The translations under genes and the position numbers were made by a program. Of a stretch of DNA of 64,000 nucleotides, positions 1-8,663 are shown one piece after another (position 1 is the first letter of the stretch; every line of letters begins with the position of its first letter). Below the pieces are notes generated by a model. The model had not been told where the DNA came from and made no database searches. It worked only from the letters and a program-made list of their open reading frames with translations. Source of the DNA: Anaerolineae bacterium (GTDB lineage Bacteria > Chloroflexota > Anaerolineae > Aggregatilineales > Phototrophicaceae); the NCBI GenBank assembly GCA_030950085.1, contig JAUZRW010000011.1:16614-80613 (forward strand), written 5' to 3'.

Positions 1-2
1 TG

Positions 3-272
3 CGTAAGTTGCAAAATTGGATTTTGGACTTTGGTGATAAATATGTAAAACCATATGTTCACCAAAAAACATATGCAGAAATTATGGCACACATGATGAG
101 TGGTCTTCCTCGTAAATTAGCACGCGAAGAACTTAAAGCAGAATTTGGAGATGTTTTCCCTGAAGGTAAAACTGTACCCTTTCCTCCAATAGACAAAAAT
201 ACTACTGGTGCTTCCAATAAATCGACATCTCCTGATGATACACCCACTCAGAAACGCTTATTGCCAGACTAA
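3..272 (+). CDS. C-terminal end of an unknown protein (cut by window edge)
   Basis: This open frame runs from the window edge without a stop (codons CGT AAG precede the first possible TTG at 9), so it is most likely the last 90 or so residues of a longer gene. The visible part starts with an aromatic and charged stretch (NWILDFGDKYVKPY) and ends in a low-complexity Ser/Thr/Pro/Asn tail (about the last 30 residues). The tail looks disordered. No domain is recognised and no function is offered. A promoter-like sequence follows, so glyQS downstream is probably transcribed separately. Confidence 0.5.
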   Translation, partial: RKLQNWILDFGDKYVKPYVHQKTYAEIMAHMMSGLPRKLAREELKAEFGDVFPEGKTVPFPPIDKNTTGASNKSTSPDDTPTQKRLLPD

Positions 273-344
273 TCTACTGTATCTCATGCTTGTCTCAAGC
301 AAAATACTGATAACTCAAAGCTGACACCTGAATCCTAACCGCTA

Positions 345-373
345 TCGACTATCTTGACCTCTCCCTCTATAAT
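345..373 (+). promoter_or_regulatory. Candidate sigma-70 promoter for glyQS
   Basis: TCGACT (345-350), a 17-bp spacer, then a perfect TATAAT (368-373). This would start transcription around 380, about 40 nt before the glyQS start codon. The leader is too short for a T-box, and none is seen. AGGAA at 412-416 is the ribosome binding site. Confidence 0.45.
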
Positions 374-421
374 ACATGCGCCGAAATATGAGAACAAACC
401 AATCAAATTCTAGGAACGCAT

Positions 422-3415
422 ATGGCATTGAATTTTCAGCAAGTCATTTTGAAATTGCATGATTATTGGGCAGATTATGGCTGCGTCATCTGGGAGCCAT
501 ATAACGTACAAGTCGGTGCAGGGACAGCGAATCCGGCAACGACGATGCGTGTTTTAGGACCCGAACCGTGGCGCATCGCTTATGTTGAACCGAGTGTGCG
601 CCCTGATGATGGTCGCTATGGTGAAAACCCTAATCGGATGCAGCGATTCTATCAATATCAAGTCATCCTAAAGCCCGACCCCGGTAATCCACAAGAAATC
701 TACCTCAAATCACTAGAGGCGCTGGGCATTAATCCGCGTGAACATGATATTCGCTTTGTGGAAGACAACTGGGAAAGTCCTGCTTTAGGTGCATGGGGAC
801 TCGGTTGGGAAGTGTGGCTTGATGGTCAAGAAATTACACAATTCACGTATTTTCAGCAAGCCGCCGGACAAACTGTAGACCCGATAGCTGTCGAAATCAC
901 CTATGGTATCGAGCGCATCGTCTTAGCTCTGCAAGATAAAGATAGCGTATGGGATATTGAGTGGTTGGGTGATGTCACTTACCGCGATATGATTTTCAAT
1001 GAAGAGGTCGAACATTCACGCTATTACTTTGATGTCGCCGATGTTGATGCGCTAAAACGTGTGTATGATACCTATGAACACGAGGTCGGACGGGCGCTAG
1101 AAGGCGATGCGACGATTAGCGCCTATGATTATGTGCTGAAATGCAGTCACCTATTCAATGTCTTGGATACACGCGGCGCAATCGGTGTCACAGAACGCGC
1201 TAAATTTTTCCGTCGAATGCGTGATATGACGCGCAGTGTAGCACAATCCTACTTAGAAAAACGCGAAGCATTGGGCTATCCCTTCATGAAAATGATGGAC
1301 AAATGGGGTGCGCCACTGCCACAATTTAAGCCGCAAATTCCCAAAGCACCAGAAGCCGAAGCGGATTTTCTCTTTGAAATTGGTGTTGAAGAATTACCGG
1401 CATCGGATGTCGATGAGGCATTGCGTCAACTGAAAATACTTGTGCCGCAGATGTTTGAAGATTTGCGCCTGACAGTGAGTCGCTTACATCTGTTTGCGAC
1501 ACCGCGCCGCTTGGTCGTTCATGCCGAAAAAGTCATGCCGCGCCAGACAGATGAAGAATTTGTTGCCAAAGGTCCCCCAGCACGAGTCGCCTTTGATGCT
1601 GATGGCAATCCCACGAAGGCAGCTATCGGATTTGCCAAGCGCAATGGTATTGATGTTAGTGAACTCAAGCGCGAAACAATTGACGGCGGCGAATATGTCA
1701 CGGCGATAGTTCACAATATCGGGCAGTCCGCGACTCAAGTTTTACAAGCCGCATTACCGAAATTACTAGCAAACATCAAGTTCAAGAAAACCATGCGCTG
1801 GAATAGTGATGGCATTGCTTTCTCGCGCCCGTTACGCTGGTTGGTGGCGCTCTATGGCGATATTGTGATTCCCTTCCAATATGCAGGCGTGATTGCTGGC
1901 AATATCACTCGTGGCTTGCGTCCCTATGGTTCACCCGAAATAACAGCCGAAGACCCCGATAACTATATTAGTGCGATGGCAGAACAGAATATCTTCCTCA
2001 ATCGTGATGAACGCCGCGAAACGATTCTCGGTCAAATTACAGGTTTGGCAGAAAAAGTCGGCGGCACGATTCCCGATGACTCTGATTTACTGGATGAAGT
2101 CACGAATTTGATTGAAGCACCGATGGCTTTTATGGGCAATTTTGATGAGAAGTATCTGCAACTGCCGCGTGATGTACTGATTACCGTCATGAAAAAACAT
2201 CAACGTTACTTCCCTGTTTTAGATGATGCTGGCAATTTGATGGCGCACTTTATCGGAGTCCGCAATGGCGATATGGAACATCTCGACAAAGTGATTAAAG
2301 GCAATGAACACGTTATTTGGGCGCGATTCTCGGATGCCGACTATTTCTATCGTCAAGATATCAAAAAGCCGCTTGACCAATATCTGCCGCGTCTCGATAC
2401 GCTCATTTTCCATGACAAACTCGGCAGTATGCTAGAGAAGAATAATCGAGTTGCCGGACTGGTTGCTGATATCGGCGAAAAACTGGGCATGACTAGCGAT
2501 GATATTGCTATCGCCAAAGAAGCCGCCGCTATCGCCAAAGCTGACCTTGCGACGCAGATGGTGGTTGAAATGACCTCTTTACAGGGTGCTATGGGGCGTG
2601 AATATGCTCTCAAACAAGGGAAAAGTGAGGCTGTTGCCAACGCTATTTTTGAACATTGGCAACCGCGTAGTGCCAACGATAGTATCCCTAACAGTCAAGC
2701 TGGAATCATTTTGGCTGTAACTGATAAGTTGGATAGTTTGGTGGGCTTGTTCGCGGCAGGTCTCGCGCCTAAAAGCACCTCAGACCCCTTTGGATTACGA
2801 CGGGCAGCATTAGGCATTGTGCAAATTTTGGTGGGGGCAAAAATTGAAGTCAATGTCCGCGACCTTGTCAGACAGGTGACAAAAGCACAGGCGATTCAAC
2901 TCGATAGAAATACATTCGACCAATTGATGGACTTCATTAAAGGGCGTTTGGATGTGTGGCTAGATGAAAGAAGCACTGCGCCGCGTGATGTGATTAATGC
3001 CGTCTTAGCCGAACAATCTCATAATCCCTATCGCGCTCATCAAGGGATTGAACAATTACAACAATGGGTGAATAAAGACAATTGGGAAACCATTCTCGAT
3101 AACTTTGCCCGTTGCGTGCGGATTTCTCGTGGCGAAAAGATGACCTATACAGTCAATCCTGATTTGTTTGAAGATGAAAAGGAAAAAACATTGTATGAGG
3201 CGCTTCAAGATGCTCAAAGCAAAATCAATGCTGGTAATGTCGATGCTTTCTTGACCGCCTTTGAACCCGTTGTACCCGTGATTTTCGATTACTTTGAAAC
3301 GGTGATGGTCAATGCTGAGGATGAGAAAATCCGCCAGAATAGACTCGGTATGATGCAGGCGATTAGTCATTTGCAAAAAGGGCGAGCGAACTTAAGCGAA
3401 TTGACCGACTTCTAA
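422..3415 (+). CDS. glyQS: Glycyl-tRNA synthetase, fused alpha and beta subunits
   Basis: Charges tRNA-Gly with glycine in the cytoplasm. Residues 1 to about 295 match the bacterial GlyQ alpha (catalytic) subunit, beginning [20 protein letters not shown] and including the ATP-binding stretch around [13 protein letters not shown]. After a Pro/Ala-rich linker (about 305-320), the GlyS beta subunit begins with [11 protein letters not shown] and runs to the C-terminal anticodon-binding region. At 997 residues it equals the sum of separate alpha (about 300) and beta (about 690) chains. No stop or frameshift lies at the junction, so this is a true fusion. Such fusions are known in Chlamydia and some other bacteria. 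AGGAA lies 5 nt before the ATG. The gene appears to be monocistronic. Confidence 0.97.
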   Translation: MALNFQQVILKLHDYWADYGCVIWEPYNVQVGAGTANPATTMRVLGPEPWRIAYVEPSVRPDDGRYGENPNRMQRFYQYQVILKPDPGNPQEIYLKSLEALGINPREHDIRFVEDNWESPALGAWGLGWEVWLDGQEITQFTYFQQAAGQTVDPIAVEITYGIERIVLALQDKDSVWDIEWLGDVTYRDMIFNEEVEHSRYYFDVADVDALKRVYDTYEHEVGRALEGDATISAYDYVLKCSHLFNVLDTRGAIGVTERAKFFRRMRDMTRSVAQSYLEKREALGYPFMKMMDKWGAPLPQFKPQIPKAPEAEADFLFEIGVEELPASDVDEALRQLKILVPQMFEDLRLTVSRLHLFATPRRLVVHAEKVMPRQTDEEFVAKGPPARVAFDADGNPTKAAIGFAKRNGIDVSELKRETIDGGEYVTAIVHNIGQSATQVLQAALPKLLANIKFKKTMRWNSDGIAFSRPLRWLVALYGDIVIPFQYAGVIAGNITRGLRPYGSPEITAEDPDNYISAMAEQNIFLNRDERRETILGQITGLAEKVGGTIPDDSDLLDEVTNLIEAPMAFMGNFDEKYLQLPRDVLITVMKKHQRYFPVLDDAGNLMAHFIGVRNGDMEHLDKVIKGNEHVIWARFSDADYFYRQDIKKPLDQYLPRLDTLIFHDKLGSMLEKNNRVAGLVADIGEKLGMTSDDIAIAKEAAAIAKADLATQMVVEMTSLQGAMGREYALKQGKSEAVANAIFEHWQPRSANDSIPNSQAGIILAVTDKLDSLVGLFAAGLAPKSTSDPFGLRRAALGIVQILVGAKIEVNVRDLVRQVTKAQAIQLDRNTFDQLMDFIKGRLDVWLDERSTAPRDVINAVLAEQSHNPYRAHQGIEQLQQWVNKDNWETILDNFARCVRISRGEKMTYTVNPDLFEDEKEKTLYEALQDAQSKINAGNVDAFLTAFEPVVPVIFDYFETVMVNAEDEKIRQNRLGMMQAISHLQKGRANLSELTDF

Positions 3416-3465
3416 CGCTACAATGTCCATTCATTAACTCATCTTATGCAACACGTATCTTGTGT

Positions 3466-3492
3466 GTAAGGGCGTACCGGCGTGTGCGCCCG
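3466..3492 (+). repeat. Family I intergenic inverted repeat (copy 1)
   Basis: GTAAGGGCGTACCGGCGTGT followed by GCGCCCG can fold as a hairpin with a GGGCG/CGCCC stem. It lies about 50 bp after glyQS and could help end transcription, but there is no T tract. It is one of more than 20 related copies in the window. Confidence 0.7.
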
Positions 3493-3617
3493 TTTCGATT
3501 GCGGTGAGATGACACACCGGTCATCCCGTAATTGACCGCAACAGACGACATCTCCATTCCCCCCTAAACCCAAACATATTTTCTATGAAAGATTAGAATA
3601 AGATTAGTTTTGCTGGT

Positions 3618-3635
3618 ATCCGAAACGTTTCGGAT
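3618..3635. promoter_or_regulatory. LacI-type operator O1 (18-bp perfect palindrome)
   Basis: ATCCGAAACGTTTCGGAT is a perfect 18-bp palindrome with the central CG typical of LacI/GalR-family operators. It lies 64 bp before the lacI-type gene start. The likely ligand is the adjacent regulator (autoregulation), and control may extend to the sugar transporter genes downstream. Confidence 0.8.
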
Positions 3636-3651
3636 ATATACTGGATGATAT

Positions 3652-3663
3652 CAAAACGTTTTG
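3652..3663. promoter_or_regulatory. LacI-type operator O2 (12-bp palindrome)
   Basis: CAAAACGTTTTG has the same core (AAACGTTT) as the palindrome at 3618-3635. The two centres are 31 bp apart, close to three helical turns, so two dimers would bind on the same DNA face. Confidence 0.75.
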
Positions 3664-3698
3664 GATTGATATTGTTCTAAATAGAGATATTTTATAAT

Positions 3699-4721
3699 AT
3701 GCCTGTCACATTAAAAGATATTGCAGCGAAATCTGGTTTTTCTGTTACGACTGTCTCGCGTGCCTTGGCAGGTTATAACGACGTGAGCCAAAATACGCGC
3801 AGTCAAATCCTCGCTATTGCAGATGAACTAGGTTATCAACCGAACCAAGTTGCGCGACAACTCCAAAAACAGAGTACCAATACAGTCGGTCTCATTATGC
3901 CTGCCCGTCAGGATTTTCATGATGACTTCTTCAGTGTGCTATTCAAAGGCATTATTTACACCGCCGCACAACACAATTTTGATGTTTTGATTAGTACAAC
4001 ACAACACGGCGAAGCAGAGATGGAAGCCTATCGGCGCTTTGCAGGTGGCAATCGTGTCGATGGCTTGATTGTTGCTCGTACTTATCGTGATGACCCACGA
4101 ATTGAATATCTCAAATCAATTAAGCATCCCTTTGTCGTTGCCGGACGCTCTGCTCTCGGTCATGGCTCTGATTTTGCCTATATTGACTATGATAGCCAGA
4201 CGGGTATTGAACAGTTAGTTGAGCATTTTGTAGCCTATGGACATCGAAATATTGGCATTATCTTACCCGATGAGGCACTAGCATTCTCTGAATATCGCTT
4301 TGCGGGTTATCAAGGGGGTCTCAAAAAAGCAGGGATTCTATTCCGCGAAAGTTTTGTCGAATATGGGGATATGACCTACGCAGGTGGCGTAAGGACTGCA
4401 CAGACTTTGCTTAATCGCAATCCTGAACTGACGGCTATCATCGGTTGTAATGATTTGATGGCTTTAGGCGCAATGGCAGCTGTCCAAAATTGTGGCTTAC
4501 AAGTCGGACAAGATATTGCTGTCGGCGGCTTTGACGGTATTCCGGCTGCTGAACGTGCCACGCCCCCCCTGACAACGGTTAGCCAACCCATCTACGAACT
4601 CGGTGAAATGCTGACCGACTTACTCATCCAACTCATTGCGGATTCACCCACTGATACCGTGCAACGCCTACTCCAACCGGAACTGATTGTGCGTGCGTCT
4701 AGTGGTCAACCAAGACGTTAA
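3699..4721 (+). CDS. LacI/GalR-family transcriptional regulator
   Basis: A DNA-binding repressor expected to respond to a sugar. The N-terminal 60 residues form the LacI helix-turn-helix and hinge (VTLKDIAAKSGFSVTTVSRAL, then GYQPNQVARQL). The rest is a periplasmic-binding-protein-like ligand domain with typical landmarks: TNTVGLIMP at the start and GCNDLMALGAM, GGFDGIPAAE and TTVSQP near the C-terminus. The length of 340 residues is normal for the family. The ATG at 3699 matches the family's start. There is no strong ribosome binding site, but a TATAAT abuts the start. Two matching palindromes lie just upstream. The sugar-binding protein and permease genes follow on the same strand, so these are the likely regulon. 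Confidence 0.93.
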   Translation: MPVTLKDIAAKSGFSVTTVSRALAGYNDVSQNTRSQILAIADELGYQPNQVARQLQKQSTNTVGLIMPARQDFHDDFFSVLFKGIIYTAAQHNFDVLISTTQHGEAEMEAYRRFAGGNRVDGLIVARTYRDDPRIEYLKSIKHPFVVAGRSALGHGSDFAYIDYDSQTGIEQLVEHFVAYGHRNIGIILPDEALAFSEYRFAGYQGGLKKAGILFRESFVEYGDMTYAGGVRTAQTLLNRNPELTAIIGCNDLMALGAMAAVQNCGLQVGQDIAVGGFDGIPAAERATPPLTTVSQPIYELGEMLTDLLIQLIADSPTDTVQRLLQPELIVRASSGQPRR

Positions 4722-4813
4722 ATGAGAGCGAAAGGAGCTTGCCGCCCGAACGACAACTTTTACTATCTGACAGATTCTATAGTGTATTCAGCCAATTACA
4801 GGAGTATCGAAGC

Positions 4814-6160
4814 ATGAAGAAATTTTTAACCATCCTTGTTCTATCTATCTTTTTAGGTGTGATAGTCATCCTACCGACTGTCGCACAAGATTCGGTTATC
4901 GTTGAATTTTGGACGACAGATAACGAAGAATCACGTGTCGATGCTTATGAAGCTGTCGCTGCTAGTTTTATGGCAGAGAATCCGGGCATCGAAGTCCGCA
5001 TCGTCCCGATTGATGAAGGTACAATTTCACAACGAGTCGCAACTGCCGTTGGTGCGAACCGCCTTCCGGACATTATCCGTATGGGTATTGAACGGGTTGC
5101 GGCTTTCTCTGCTGATGGGTTGCTTGACCAAGATGCGGCGACGGCTGTTATCCAGAGCATCGGCGAAGATGATTTTCGTGATGGTCCTTTAGCGATGGTC
5201 ACAGACCCCACAAGCGGCATGTATGCTGCTGTGCCATATGATGGTTGGATACAAGCTATCTGGTATCGTACAGATATTTATGAATCACTCGGACTCGAAG
5301 CCCCCACCACATGGGATGCCATTCTTGCCGCCTGTGAAGCATTACCCGGCAACATGGACTTACTCTACGGTCTGACACTCGGCACTGACCCCGGCCAAAA
5401 TTACGGACAGCAAATCTTTGAACAAGTGGCTATCTCCAATGATGCGTGGCCCTTTGATGCCGATGGCAATGTCAGTTTTGATACACCGGAAATGATTGCC
5501 GCCCTTGACTTCTACACCAGCTTACAAAGTTGTTCGCAGCCCGGTCCGCAATATTGGCGTGGTGCGCGTGAGGCATACGAATATGGTACAGCAGGCATGT
5601 TGTTCTACTCGACCTATATCATGGATGACCTCGTAGACGGCTCTGGCTTAGAAGATGGTGGTAGTGTTGAACTTGTTACAGAAGACCTTGCAGCAGTGAC
5701 CAGCTTTGCTTCAACAATGGAAGGACCCAACGGTGCGGCAACGTATGGACAACTCGTAACATTAGGAATTACCCGCGATGCCGACCCCGAAGCACAAGCA
5801 GTTGTCGAATATTTCCTCACAGCAGGCTATCAAGATATCTTAGCCTTAGCCCCATTCGGCAAAGTTCCGGTACTGGAAAGTGCTGTTGAAGGTTGGTCAA
5901 CGAGCAGTGACTACTTCGCTAATTACAGTGATGAAACACTCGCCCAAATTGCAGGTGGTTTTGACTCGATGCAACGTTGGCTTTTCCGCCCAGACTATGG
6001 CGCAACCCAACGTGCCGTCATCGGTGACATTGAAGGTCGCTTGCTTATCCCGACTGTTCTCAGCAATATCGCCATTGAAGGAATTATGACACCGGAAACA
6101 GGCGCTCAGTTCCTCCAAGAAGAAGTCGAGAAATTGCTGGCAGACCGTTCTGCTGAATAA
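4814..6160 (+). CDS. ABC transporter extracellular sugar-binding protein
   Basis: Captures a sugar or oligosaccharide outside the cell for the permeases at 6561 and 7522 (family 1, MalE-like). The ATG at 4814 is chosen over upstream in-frame codons because AGGAG (4800-4804) precedes it and the protein then begins with a clean signal peptide (MKKFLTILVLSIFLG, hydrophobic to about residue 20, cut near VAQ-D). There is no lipobox cysteine, so membrane attachment is not by lipidation. The mature protein has family features: VEFWTTDNEESR, GANRLPDIIRMG, YDGWIQAIWYRTDIYESLGL and PTTWDAIL. Its length of 448 residues is typical. A stem-loop at 6184-6208 and a 400-bp gap separate it from the permeases. 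Confidence 0.93.
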   Translation: MKKFLTILVLSIFLGVIVILPTVAQDSVIVEFWTTDNEESRVDAYEAVAASFMAENPGIEVRIVPIDEGTISQRVATAVGANRLPDIIRMGIERVAAFSADGLLDQDAATAVIQSIGEDDFRDGPLAMVTDPTSGMYAAVPYDGWIQAIWYRTDIYESLGLEAPTTWDAILAACEALPGNMDLLYGLTLGTDPGQNYGQQIFEQVAISNDAWPFDADGNVSFDTPEMIAALDFYTSLQSCSQPGPQYWRGAREAYEYGTAGMLFYSTYIMDDLVDGSGLEDGGSVELVTEDLAAVTSFASTMEGPNGAATYGQLVTLGITRDADPEAQAVVEYFLTAGYQDILALAPFGKVPVLESAVEGWSTSSDYFANYSDETLAQIAGGFDSMQRWLFRPDYGATQRAVIGDIEGRLLIPTVLSNIAIEGIMTPETGAQFLQEEVEKLLADRSAE

Positions 6161-6183
6161 TATGATACGTCGATAATAGATGT

Positions 6184-6208
6184 GGTAGGGGGATATCTTC
6201 CTCCTACC
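6184..6208 (+). terminator. Stem-loop after the binding-protein gene
   Basis: GGTAGGGGGA pairs with TTCCTCCTACC (10 pairs, one G-T) around a short loop 23 bp after the stop codon. No T tract follows, so it may be an mRNA-stabilising or attenuating hairpin. Such hairpins commonly give more binding protein than permease. Confidence 0.55.
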
Positions 6209-6271
6209 TTGCAAAATTTGAGTGCGCCATTTATTTAAAAGTAACCTTCGGTAAGTTTTTAGAATTTTGTC

Positions 6272-6299
6272 GTAAGGGCATAGCGCGCTATGCCCCTAC
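6272..6299 (+). repeat. Family I inverted repeat (copy 2) with 20-bp perfect palindrome
   Basis: GTAAGGGCATAGCGCGCTAT followed by GCCCCTAC contains the perfect palindrome at 6276-6295 (GGGCATAGCGCGCTATGCCC). A nearly identical copy is at 36313-36340, and both are preceded by the same words (GTAACCTTCG and TTTTTAGAATT). Confidence 0.75.
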
Positions 6300-6375
6300 A
6301 AAACCGAGATTTTATTTTTAATTATTTACCAGTTCTTACTTTTGTAGAATCCGGAAAAAACTTAGAAAAAAACAT

Positions 6376-6484
6376 GAACCGCCAAAGCGCCAAGATTTCT
6401 ATTCAAAACCTTTCTTTGCGCCTTTCACCCTTTGCATCTTTGCGTTACGCATTTTCTAAGCACTTCTCGGACTCTACAGTAATA
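6376..6484 (+). repeat. Family II dispersed repeat (about 100 bp)
   Basis: This non-coding stretch begins GAACCGCCAAAGCGCCAAGA and runs through CTTTGCGCC, TTTGCATCTTTGCGTTACG and GGACTCTACAG. Almost the same 100 bp recur at 56937-57041 (same strand) and at about 45385-45495 (opposite strand). Together with the 6272-6299 hairpin it fills the gap between the binding-protein and permease genes. Small open frames across it are not believed to be genes. Confidence 0.75.
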
Positions 6485-6560
6485 TAAACCCATCTCGCCA
6501 AAATATTGAAATACACCACAACATTATGCCGACTGTTCTGCCTAGTTTCAGGAGATTCTT

Positions 6561-7517
6561 ATGGCACACGTCAAAAATGAAAATCAAACAGGTATTTTCG
6601 GGAAAGGTATCCGCGCCCAAGAGACGCGCCTCGCATGGTTGCTGATGTCTCCGACAGCCTTAATTGTGTTCGGTCTGGTATTGTTCCCTGCCTTTTTTAG
6701 CATCTGGATTAGTTTCCATGATGTCGGCTTGGATAATCTCAACAATGTCTTCGGGGCTGAATTCACCGGATTTGACAACTACCGCGACGTAATAGATGAT
6801 TTTGCCTTCAAATGGCAAGGTTGGAATCAGTGGGGTGCTTTTGTTACAACGATTGTTTATTCCTTTACCTCAACTATTTTGACCCTCTTTTTAGGCTTAA
6901 TTGCAGCACTTATCTTGAATCAGAAATTTGTCGGGCGTGGTCTTGCACGCGGTATCTTTCTTTTCCCATATGTGGCACCGGTGGTCAGTGTCGCTTTTGT
7001 CTGGCGTTGGATTCTTGACCCCGGACCAGCAGGTGTCTTGAATGATGTGCTGATGTCTACCAATGTGATTGACTTACCCAAAGCCTATCTCGCACAGCGC
7101 GGACTGGCAATATGGATAGTCGTGCTGTTTCAAGGGTGGCGTTATTTCCCCTTTGCCATGCTGATGATTCTCGCACGGCTGCAAGCTATTGATACCACCT
7201 TGTTTGAAGCGGTTGATGTGGACGGCGGCAATGCTTGGGATAAGTTCCGCTATGTGACTCTGCCAGATTTACGCTACGTGCTAGGGGCGATTTTTCTACT
7301 GCGCTTATTGTGGACATTCAATAAATTTGATGATATTTGGCTACTGACAGGCGGCGGCTATGGCACGAACGTCCTCCCTGTCTTGACGTATCAGTTCAGC
7401 TTTAATAGTTCTAATTTTGGCAAGGGTGCAGCAACAGCGATGATATTGCTCGTTTTCCTCGTCGTTTTCATTGTGATTTATGTCTTAACCGTTATGCGAA
7501 ATCTGGAGGAGGATTAG
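6561..7517 (+). CDS. ABC sugar transporter permease, MalF-type
   Basis: An inner-membrane half of the sugar importer fed by the binding protein at 4814. The protein has six predicted membrane segments, the first around residues 29-53. The cytoplasmic coupling loop carries the EAA-type signature (LFEAVDVDGGNAWDKFRYVTLPDL, with EA...G near residues 219-228) that docks the ATPase. Length (318) and N-terminal extension suit the MalF/UgpA group. AGGAG about 9 nt before the ATG supports the start. The next permease begins 4 bp after the stop, so the two are co-translated. No ABC ATPase gene is present in the locus, so an ATPase encoded elsewhere (MsmX/MsmK type) is probably shared. Confidence 0.95.
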   Translation: MAHVKNENQTGIFGKGIRAQETRLAWLLMSPTALIVFGLVLFPAFFSIWISFHDVGLDNLNNVFGAEFTGFDNYRDVIDDFAFKWQGWNQWGAFVTTIVYSFTSTILTLFLGLIAALILNQKFVGRGLARGIFLFPYVAPVVSVAFVWRWILDPGPAGVLNDVLMSTNVIDLPKAYLAQRGLAIWIVVLFQGWRYFPFAMLMILARLQAIDTTLFEAVDVDGGNAWDKFRYVTLPDLRYVLGAIFLLRLLWTFNKFDDIWLLTGGGYGTNVLPVLTYQFSFNSSNFGKGAATAMILLVFLVVFIVIYVLTVMRNLEED

Positions 7518-7521
7518 ACTC

Positions 7522-8442
7522 ATGGTGAACCAAACAAATTCAGCAAGTTACGAGAAGAAATCGTTCATCGACCACCTTGCGGCATCACTGAGCTGGCAGC
7601 GATTTTTACTAGGCGTGGGGCTATTTATGTTCCTTGCGATGATTTTGTTTCCCTTCTATTGGATGGTCAGTTCGTCGTTTAAGGCACGTAGCGAAATCGG
7701 TGGACGCAATCCGGTTTATATTCCAAGCGAATTGCGGCTCGATGCCTACCAAGAGCTATTTAACCCCAATGTTGACCATTTTCAAGACTTTGGAACGAAT
7801 ATTTTGAACAGCGTGCGCGTGGCTTTCCCGACAGCCATACTGACTGTGATTATCGCCACACTTGGCGCATACGCTGTCGCACGCTTGCGTTTTAGCGGCA
7901 AAGAGTTTCTCATTAATAGTGTCTTGATTGTCTATCTGTTTCCGGCAGTTTTGCTGATTATCCCGTTATTTGCCATGCTCTCTTCATTGAGTGAGACGCT
8001 TGGTTTTCAGGTACAAGATAACTTGATTATTATTATCTTCACGTATCTGGCACAAACGCTGCCAGTCGCCATTTATATGCTCACCAGTTACTTCCGCACG
8101 ATTCCGGCAGAAATTGAGCAAGCGGCACAGATTGATGGTTGCTCGCGCTTTGAGGTGATTTGGCGCATTACATTGCCTTTATCTGTTCCAGCACTGGTAA
8201 CAGTGGGCTTATACACCTTCATGATTGCATGGAATGAGTTGCTCTATGCGCTCATCTTCTTGAACAGCCGTGATTTGTTCACGATGCCGATTAAAATCAA
8301 TACGATTTTCAATGACCCAAGCAATCGCTTACACACAGTCATGGCAGCTTCAACGATTATGACGCTGCCTGTGATTATCCTCTTCCTGAGCTTTGAACGC
8401 TTTCTCGAACAGGGACTCACTTCTGGCAGTGTGAAAGGCTAG
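7522..8442 (+). CDS. ABC sugar transporter permease, MalG-type
   Basis: The second permease subunit of the importer. Six membrane segments are predicted, starting around residues 31-50 (LLGVGLFMFLAMILFPFYWM). The EAA loop is clear (EIEQAAQIDGCSRFEVIWRI then TLPLSVPAL). At 306 residues and with the C-terminal loop structure it fits MalG/UgpE. It starts 4 bp after the upstream permease. A 220-bp gap with two repeat types separates it from the glycosyltransferase at 8664. Confidence 0.95.
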   Translation: MVNQTNSASYEKKSFIDHLAASLSWQRFLLGVGLFMFLAMILFPFYWMVSSSFKARSEIGGRNPVYIPSELRLDAYQELFNPNVDHFQDFGTNILNSVRVAFPTAILTVIIATLGAYAVARLRFSGKEFLINSVLIVYLFPAVLLIIPLFAMLSSLSETLGFQVQDNLIIIIFTYLAQTLPVAIYMLTSYFRTIPAEIEQAAQIDGCSRFEVIWRITLPLSVPALVTVGLYTFMIAWNELLYALIFLNSRDLFTMPIKINTIFNDPSNRLHTVMAASTIMTLPVIILFLSFERFLEQGLTSGSVKG

Positions 8443-8476
8443 GATATTTATGAGGGCGTTATAGTGAGAATTACGT

Positions 8477-8543
8477 CGGACAGGCAGAAGCCAGTCCCTA
8501 CAGGCCTGTTATGATTTGTAGGGACATAATCTATTGTGTCCGT
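8477..8543 (+). repeat. Two Family I-type inverted repeats (GGACAGG.../GTAGGGAC... variants)
   Basis: CGGACAGGCAGAAGCCAGTC plus CCTAC (8477-8501) and GTAGGGACATAATCTATTGT plus GTCCGT (8518-8543) are head-to-tail variants of the same repeat class. Similar variants occur at 40024-40048 and 59486-59510. Confidence 0.6.
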
Positions 8544-8602
8544 CACACGCTATATCATGGATAGGCAAACTGTTACGAAATTACGCACATCAACACAAAG
8601 CT

Positions 8603-8629
8603 GTAGGGGCGTACCCGCGTGTGCGCCCG
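8603..8629 (+). repeat. Family I inverted repeat (copy 4)
   Basis: GTAGGGGCGTACCCGCGTGT then GCGCCCG. It is the reverse complement of the copy at 22638-22664. It lies 35 bp before the glycosyltransferase start codon, inside its leader. Confidence 0.75.
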
Positions 8630-8663
8630 AAAATAACTATACACGAGGGGAAACACAAGCAGC

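Noticed and set aside
272..421. T-box or riboswitch upstream of glyQS
   Set aside because: The 150-bp gap is too short and shows no specifier or T-box motif (no TGGNACCGCG-like end).
6290..6487. Open frame starting MPLQNRDFIFNYLPVL
   Set aside because: It runs through a Family I hairpin and a Family II repeat. The reading is a repeat artefact, seen again in other frames at 45-46 kb.
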